This document shows, piece by piece, positions 14,513 through 18,470 of a stretch of DNA of 18,470 nucleotides; position 1 is the first letter of the stretch; each line of letters starts with the position of its first letter. Position numbers and translations under genes: made by a program. A model generated the notes under the pieces. It had not been told where the DNA came from. It did not search any database and saw nothing but the letters and a program-made list of their open reading frames with translations. Location: contig JBATUR010000089.1 of assembly GCA_049671305.1 (NCBI GenBank), positions 1-18,470 of the forward strand, in the 5' to 3' direction. The stretch comes from CADCTM01 sp049671305 (GTDB taxonomy: Bacteria; Cyanobacteriota; Cyanobacteriia; Cyanobacteriales; Coleofasciculaceae).

Positions 14513-15193
14513 TTACTCTTGTAGCCTTCTAATATTGGTAATGGCATCTTGATAATAATCCGTTTTCCCTTCTTGCTGATAGATGCTTGCCGCTTTTTGA
14601 TAATCCTCCAGCGCACCCTGCTTATCACCACTTCTAACACGGATATTGGCACGGTTATAGTAAGCTTCTCCAGCGTTGGGATTAAATTTGAGTACCTGGT
14701 TAAAGTCCGCCAGTGCCTCTGACTGATTTCCTAGAATATCGTGGACAATACCTCGTTCCAGGTAAACTGGCTCAAATCTCGGCGCAAGACGAACCGTCTC
14801 GTTATAGTCTGCCAGCGCTAATTGATTATCTTCCCGTCGGCGATAGGCAAGACCTCGATTATAATAAGCCAAATGACTCCGAGAATTGAGTTTTAATGCT
14901 TGGTTATAGTCCTTAATTGCCCCTTGACTATCTCCTAAATCATCACGAGCATTGCCACGAAGAACGTAGATTAGACTATTATTGGGTTCAATTTTGATAG
15001 CTTGATCAAAGTCCTCGATTGCGCCTTGGTAGTCTCCTTTGTCATACTTTTCGTTTCCTTGTCTAATCAAGTCAACACTGGTTTGAACTAACAAAGTTTC
15101 TGGTAACTGCGCGGCGTTGAGAATGGGGGTTATGCTACCGACTAAAACAAGCATTCCTAAACTTGCAGTTAATGTACGCAGTTTGATTGCCAT
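14513..15193 (-). CDS. Exported TPR-repeat protein
   Basis: 226 residues. A signal peptide covers about 1-28 (LRTLTASLGMLVLVGSITPILNAA, with likely cleavage after NAA). Five consecutive 34-residue tetratricopeptide units follow, at about 39-72, 73-106, 107-140, 141-174 and 175-208, with the pattern A-YNRG-A-------A--DY--A-----. Almost the whole mature protein is therefore a protein-binding solenoid, presumably in the periplasm or at a membrane face. No catalytic domain is present and no partner can be named. A good AAAGGATG lies about 8 bases upstream of ATG 15193. It is divergent from the MFS gene across a 175-base gap. Confidence 0.92.
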   Translation of the reverse strand: MAIKLRTLTASLGMLVLVGSITPILNAAQLPETLLVQTSVDLIRQGNEKYDKGDYQGAIEDFDQAIKIEPNNSLIYVLRGNARDDLGDSQGAIKDYNQALKLNSRSHLAYYNRGLAYRRREDNQLALADYNETVRLAPRFEPVYLERGIVHDILGNQSEALADFNQVLKFNPNAGEAYYNRANIRVRSGDKQGALEDYQKAASIYQQEGKTDYYQDAITNIRRLQE

Positions 15194-15368
15194 ATTAATA
15201 CATCCTTTTATTTCAAGTTTTGCCGAGAAAGCCCTGCATTTATCAGACTGATTCTCGATTTGCTTAGTAGATATATCTAAAATAACCAGACTTCTTCCGT
15301 ATATCTATTGGTTGTATCCCAATCGTCACAAAATCTTTTATATTAGATGACTTATCTGCAACTACTAA

Positions 15369-16631
15369 ATGAAACCTTCTCCTAAATCCCAGCGGTTTTC
15401 CTGGATACCGCAACTAAGTTACCAGGTTTGGATTCTTGCACTTGGTCGCTTATTATCTCAACTTGGCACGGGTTTTACGCTGTTTTATGCTTCGATATTT
15501 TTTGTCAAACAAGTCGGGTTATCAGCTACGGCGGTAGGTATTGGTTTAGGAAGTGGTTCAATTTCTGGCGTAATTGGTCGTTTTTTGGGGGGTTCGTTTG
15601 CTGATTCGCAATTTTGGGGACGCCGACGCACTTTATTACTAGCTTTGGTTATTTCGGCACTGGCTTCGCTGATTTTGGCATTAACTTACGATTTCCCGAT
15701 TTTTATTGTCGGCAATTTGTTGATGGGTTTGGGAGTTGGTCTTTATTGGCCCGCAACTGAGGCGGCTGTTGCTGATTTAAGCACAATTGAACAACGGAAT
15801 GAAGCTTTTGCCATCACTCGTTTGGCAGATAGTTTGGGAATGGGGTTGGGGGTGGTGTTGGGTGGGGCGCTAATTGCGGCAACGGGCAATTATCGGGCTT
15901 TATTTGTGATTGATGCTATTTCTTTTTTGGTGTTTTTGGCGGTTGTTTATTGGGCAATTCCGGAAACTGGTAAGTTTGAGCAGGATCAATCTCAACGGCA
16001 CAGGGGTTGGGCAATGGCGTTTGGCGATCGGCGTTTTGCAGCGGCGCTTCGTGATCGCAAGTTGATGATTTATGTTCTTGTCAATATTTTATTTACCACT
16101 TACCTGGCTCAAATTAACAGTACCATGCCTCTGTATTTCACCAACTTTGTGCCAGGGTTTTCGCCAAAGATTATTAGTGCTTTGTTTACTTGGCACGTTA
16201 TGCTTGCTGCTTTGTCTCAGTTACCTATTGCCCGTTTCCTCAATCGTTTTAGTCGCCCTCGCGCTTTGATGTTTTCCATGTTGCTGTGGGCAGTCGGTTT
16301 TGTGTTGATTTGGCTGACGGGTGTTGCGGCGACGAATCAGATATTTTGGGCAATTTTAGCATTGGCAGTTTTAGCGATCGCCACTGTGGCCTATACTCCC
16401 TCCGCCTCGGCACTGGTTGTCGATTTAGCACCTGAATCTCTACGAGGCATTTATCTTTCCATTAACTCGCAATGTTGGGCAATTGGCTATTTTATTGGTC
16501 CGCCTTTGGGTGGTTGGGTATTAGATCAGTCTGCAACTATTGTTCATAATTATTGGCTAGCTGCGGCTGCTAGTACCAGTATCGGTATTTTGATATTGCA
16601 GTACTTAGAGCGAATTTTCCGCAGTAGATAG
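15369..16631 (+). CDS. Major facilitator superfamily transporter
   Basis: 420 residues with about 12 hydrophobic segments, the usual MFS size. The family signature loop between helices 2 and 3 is present (GRFLGGSFADSQFWGRRRTL, residues 70-89), followed by VGNLLMGLGVGLYWPATEAAVAD and ITRLADSLGMGLGVVLGGAL. The second half starts near residue 230 (LMIYVLVNILFTTYLAQ). It resembles multidrug/efflux-type (DHA1) MFS proteins, but no substrate can be assigned. It sits in the inner or plasma membrane. ATG 15369 has no Shine-Dalgarno. It is transcribed divergently from the TPR gene. Inverted repeats at 16670-16722 may end its transcript. Confidence 0.92.
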   Translation: MKPSPKSQRFSWIPQLSYQVWILALGRLLSQLGTGFTLFYASIFFVKQVGLSATAVGIGLGSGSISGVIGRFLGGSFADSQFWGRRRTLLLALVISALASLILALTYDFPIFIVGNLLMGLGVGLYWPATEAAVADLSTIEQRNEAFAITRLADSLGMGLGVVLGGALIAATGNYRALFVIDAISFLVFLAVVYWAIPETGKFEQDQSQRHRGWAMAFGDRRFAAALRDRKLMIYVLVNILFTTYLAQINSTMPLYFTNFVPGFSPKIISALFTWHVMLAALSQLPIARFLNRFSRPRALMFSMLLWAVGFVLIWLTGVAATNQIFWAILALAVLAIATVAYTPSASALVVDLAPESLRGIYLSINSQCWAIGYFIGPPLGGWVLDQSATIVHNYWLAAAASTSIGILILQYLERIFRSR

Positions 16632-16767
16632 AGCTATACTGAGCAGTTTAGTTAAAATTCCAGCTAATTTGCGGAAAACTTTCAGTAGTTTTGCTGAAGA
16701 CACTTGTTTCCGGAAAATAGAAGATCTAACTGTAAGAAGTAAATAACAATTTTACTCGGCAGGGATT

Positions 16768-17085
16768 ATGGCTAGTCTACTAACTCAATTAAAAGATCAC
16801 ATACCTACTCAGGTGGATAATTGCTCATTTGCTTCGCCTTGGAAAAGTCCCCTCCCAGTGGGAGAACATAAGCAATGTTCAGTTGTCGTCTATTTTCATA
16901 GTGAAATCTGGATTCCCATTAGCTGCTTTTCTCTAGCTGAGGCTATTGCACTTTACAAAAAAGCACGGCTTTTAGGAAAGGAACTTCTGATTTATCCTGC
17001 CGATTTATGCCCTTACACCCACACAACTATGGAAAAACTGGAAAAGCAGTTTAATCCTAAATATGTGTCGGTTTATGCCATATAA
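16768..17085 (+). CDS. Hypothetical protein, 105 residues
   Basis: No family recognised. The protein is soluble, without signal peptide or membrane helix, and has four Cys (19, 37, 54, 81). The middle reads like a small alpha/beta domain: CSVVVYFHSEIWIPISCFSLAEAIALYKKARLLGKELLIYPADL (written in words: a beta strand, a turn, an amphipathic helix, a beta strand). The start ATG has AGGGA 4-7 bases upstream. An internal inverted repeat, CTCCC-AGT-GGGAG, lies near 16852-16864. It stands alone, 136 bases after the MFS gene and convergent with hisIE, so context gives no role. Codon use and composition look like its neighbours, and I take it as real. Confidence 0.7.
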   Translation: MASLLTQLKDHIPTQVDNCSFASPWKSPLPVGEHKQCSVVVYFHSEIWIPISCFSLAEAIALYKKARLLGKELLIYPADLCPYTHTTMEKLEKQFNPKYVSVYAI

Positions 17086-17098
17086 CAGCAGTTTTTTA

Positions 17099-17124
17099 GG
17101 GGAATGGCGCATTGGACATTCCTC
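17099..17124. terminator. Hairpin between convergent orphan gene and hisIE
   Basis: GGGGAATG (17099-17106) pairs with CATTCCTC (17117-17124), 8 bp with one wobble, loop of 10. It lies 13 bases past the orphan gene stop. The T run (ttttttt) is upstream rather than downstream, so a standard terminator is not assured. Confidence 0.4.
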
Positions 17125-17191
17125 ACTTACCCAAATACGATAAGTTTTATTTAGTAAGATATTAGTTTTTAATTTTGTAGCCTGCTTATCC

Positions 17192-17839
17192 CTATCGACG
17201 GCGTTGTTGCAGTTTTTGATAAACAGCTTTTAAGTCAACGTTGTGATGAGCTAAAGCGACCAAAGTATGATACATTAAATCAGCTACTTCACCAGCGATC
17301 GCATCTTTGTCGTCATCTTTACAAGCCATCACGACTTCTGCCGACTCTTCACCAATTTTTTTAAGAATTTTATTATCTCCACCCTTCAAAAGTTTGCAGG
17401 TGTAAGACTCATCATTGGGGTTGTCACGGCGATCGCAGATTACCTCAAATACCTGTGATAAAGTATCGGCAGGTGGTGCGACTTTTTGCCCTTCAACTTG
17501 ATGGAAACAGCTACGCTCACCTGTATGGCAGGCAATATCACCAATTTGTTCAACGGTTATCAGTAAAGCATCGCTATCACAATCGTAACGAAGCGATCGC
17601 ACTTTTTGCAGATGACCAGAACTTTCGCCTTTGTGCCAAAATTCCTGACGAGAGCGACTCCAAAACCAAGTTTCCCCAGTATTCAGCGTTTTTGTCAAGG
17701 ATTCTTGATTCATCCAAGCCATCATTAAGACTGTACCATCTAAATAATCTTGGATAATTGCTGGTACTAAACCTTGGTCATTGTAACGAATTTGGTCAAC
17801 AGGAATTGCTTGGCTTATATTAGGTTGGGTTGATGGCAT
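17192..17839 (-). CDS. hisIE: Bifunctional phosphoribosyl-AMP cyclohydrolase / phosphoribosyl-ATP pyrophosphatase
   Basis: 215 residues. The HisI half at about 15-120 carries out the third step of histidine synthesis: VLMMAWMN, SRSRQEFWHKGESSG, metal-binding region YDCDSDALL (Asp86, Asp88, Asp90), and Cys104 and Cys111 in ACHTGERSC. The HisE half at about 128-213 carries out the second step: LKGGDNKILKKIGEESAEVV (Glu164, Glu165, Glu168) and EVADLMYHTLVAL. Both sets of active-site residues are complete, so both reactions are expected. No other his gene lies nearby, the dispersed arrangement typical of cyanobacteria. ATG 17839 has no Shine-Dalgarno. It carries three HIP1 octamers. Confidence 0.96.
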   Translation of the reverse strand: MPSTQPNISQAIPVDQIRYNDQGLVPAIIQDYLDGTVLMMAWMNQESLTKTLNTGETWFWSRSRQEFWHKGESSGHLQKVRSLRYDCDSDALLITVEQIGDIACHTGERSCFHQVEGQKVAPPADTLSQVFEVICDRRDNPNDESYTCKLLKGGDNKILKKIGEESAEVVMACKDDDKDAIAGEVADLMYHTLVALAHHNVDLKAVYQKLQQRRR

Positions 17840-17917
17840 GGCACTGGAAGAAGCTTAACTTATCCAAGCTACCATTTATTATCGATCTTGCTTTAATCAA
17901 TTGGAAATTAGCTTTGT

Positions 17918-18262
17918 TTAATTGTTAGGAAAGCCATCTCTACAGAGTTGTCTCATATCTGCATTAAGATCTGGACTTTGGCAAACTATGTTTAACTGCT
18001 GAGTAGCGCGAGCTCTATTTGCTCTTCTTCGAGCAGCTTCATTGTTTATATTATCTGAATTGGGTGCTTTTCTACAAATACTAGTGAGGTTGATTATTGT
18101 TCCATTTTCCATTTCCATAAGACAGACTGGATTAGCTTCCAAAGAATTTGGCACTGTGGAGAATGGTATATTATTTGATAGTTGTTGACTATAGTTGGGT
18201 TGGTCTGTTACGGCAATTAGAGTTGAAGAGAAAAATAAGGTAAGAAAAACTGTTTTCAACAT
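17918..18262 (-). CDS. Small secreted hypothetical protein, 114 residues
   Basis: No family recognised. An N-terminal signal peptide is clear (MLKTVFLTLFFSSTLIAVTD, cleavage perhaps near 18-26). The mature part has four Cys (47, 63, 94, 107), which could form two disulfides outside the cytoplasm; CLMEMENGTIINLTSIC and CQSPDLNADMRQLCRDGFP hold them. Between them lies an Arg/Ala-rich helix (NEAARRRANRARATQQ). The motif pattern ME-NG---NL-S-C recurs, from memory, in small exported cyanobacterial proteins, but I cannot name the group. It lies 78 bases upstream of hisIE on the same strand, and a palindrome lies on its promoter side. Confidence 0.7.
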   Translation of the reverse strand: MLKTVFLTLFFSSTLIAVTDQPNYSQQLSNNIPFSTVPNSLEANPVCLMEMENGTIINLTSICRKAPNSDNINNEAARRRANRARATQQLNIVCQSPDLNADMRQLCRDGFPNN

Positions 18263-18300
18263 TTTAGAAAAGCTTTTTTTATATCAAAAATGTGCAGTGT

Positions 18301-18335
18301 TAGATACCCGACTTCTTAAAGAAGTCGGGTATCTA
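18301..18335. repeat. Perfect 35-bp palindrome
   Basis: Arms TAGATACCCGACTTCTT (18301-18317) and AAGAAGTCGGGTATCTA (18319-18335) match at all 17 positions around one base. It lies 13 bases after the stop of the right-edge gene and 38 bases before the small secreted-protein gene. Palindromes with this GACTTCTT-AAGAAGTC core are, as I recall, dispersed in many copies in filamentous cyanobacterial genomes. It could serve as a terminator stem for the right-edge gene. Confidence 0.85.
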
Positions 18336-18348
18336 GATTTTCACTTAG

Positions 18349-18470
18349 CTACTTCAGAACAACACTTGTTGCTAAAGACTTAAGCTGTTCCATCGGTAAA
18401 TCACTGGCAATTGTAACGTATACCTTTCCTTTGACAAACACCAAAGCATTAGGCGTTGAAACACCAGTTA
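18349..18470 (-). CDS. C-terminal end of an unidentified protein (5' part beyond window)
   Basis: The minus strand is open from the right edge through 39 complete codons to TAG at 18351-18349. The end reads TPNALVFVKGKVYVTIASDL, then PMEQLKSLATSVVLK. A short beta hairpin followed by a helix of this kind closes several exported DUF4367-like or sensor-type domains, but too little is visible to name it. Confidence 0.6.
   Translation of the reverse strand, partial: TGVSTPNALVFVKGKVYVTIASDLPMEQLKSLATSVVLK

Noticed and set aside
16072..16431. Two short frames inside the MFS gene
   Set aside because: These are hydrophobic or Arg-rich shadows of the transporter coding sequence.
17455..17757. 100-codon plus-strand reading frame
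   Set aside because: It is antisense to hisIE, whose catalytic motifs fill the same interval.
18195..18383. 62-codon plus-strand frame
   Set aside because: It crosses the palindrome and the signal-peptide region of the opposite-strand gene; no conserved features or start signal.

Overview
The window is a stretch of cyanobacterial chromosome. The octamer GCGATCGC (HIP1) occurs 16 times, and the window holds a one-piece tmRNA with an ANNIV... proteolysis tag, a cyanobacterial-type DUF3727 gene, a bifunctional hisIE, sucrose-phosphate phosphatase, and a eukaryotic-type Ser/Thr kinase with a membrane anchor. The combination fits a filamentous (Nostocales-like) cyanobacterium, but the genus cannot be fixed from what is visible. 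I see no prophage, transposase, CRISPR array, rRNA or tRNA.

Layout from left to right. (1) 1-2649, minus: a large hybrid histidine kinase, cut by the left edge, whose sensor is a urea/amide-type substrate-binding domain with no signal peptide or membrane segment. (2) 3098-5090, plus: a Ser/Thr kinase gene followed 17 bases later by ssrA (tmRNA) and a strong terminator; the tmRNA -10 box overlaps the kinase stop codon. (3) 5259-6320, plus: a RodZ-like HTH membrane protein, convergent with the next block. (4) 10187-6373, minus: DUF3727 gene, mltG, yqeG and proB in the same direction, with a perfect 15-bp terminator hairpin between mltG and yqeG. (5) 10188-11021: a gap holding the decayed 3' end of a second GH13 gene and a possible 31-residue membrane peptide gene. 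(6) 15193-11022, minus: TPR protein, sucrose-phosphate phosphatase, ruvA and an intact GH13 branching-enzyme-like gene. (7) 15369-17085, plus: an MFS transporter and a small orphan gene. (8) 18470-17192, minus: the 3' end of an unidentified gene, a perfect 35-bp palindrome, a small secreted-protein gene and hisIE.

Most genes are housekeeping: proline synthesis (proB), histidine synthesis (hisIE), recombination (ruvA), ribosome rescue (ssrA), cell wall (mltG, possibly the RodZ-like gene), and carbon storage or compatible solutes (GH13 enzyme, sucrose-phosphate phosphatase). I found no convincing new multi-gene system. The points most worth a second look are the cytoplasmic UrtA-like sensor kinase, the GH13 pseudogene beside its intact paralogue, the tiny membrane ORF between them, and the way the tmRNA promoter is packed into the kinase gene end.
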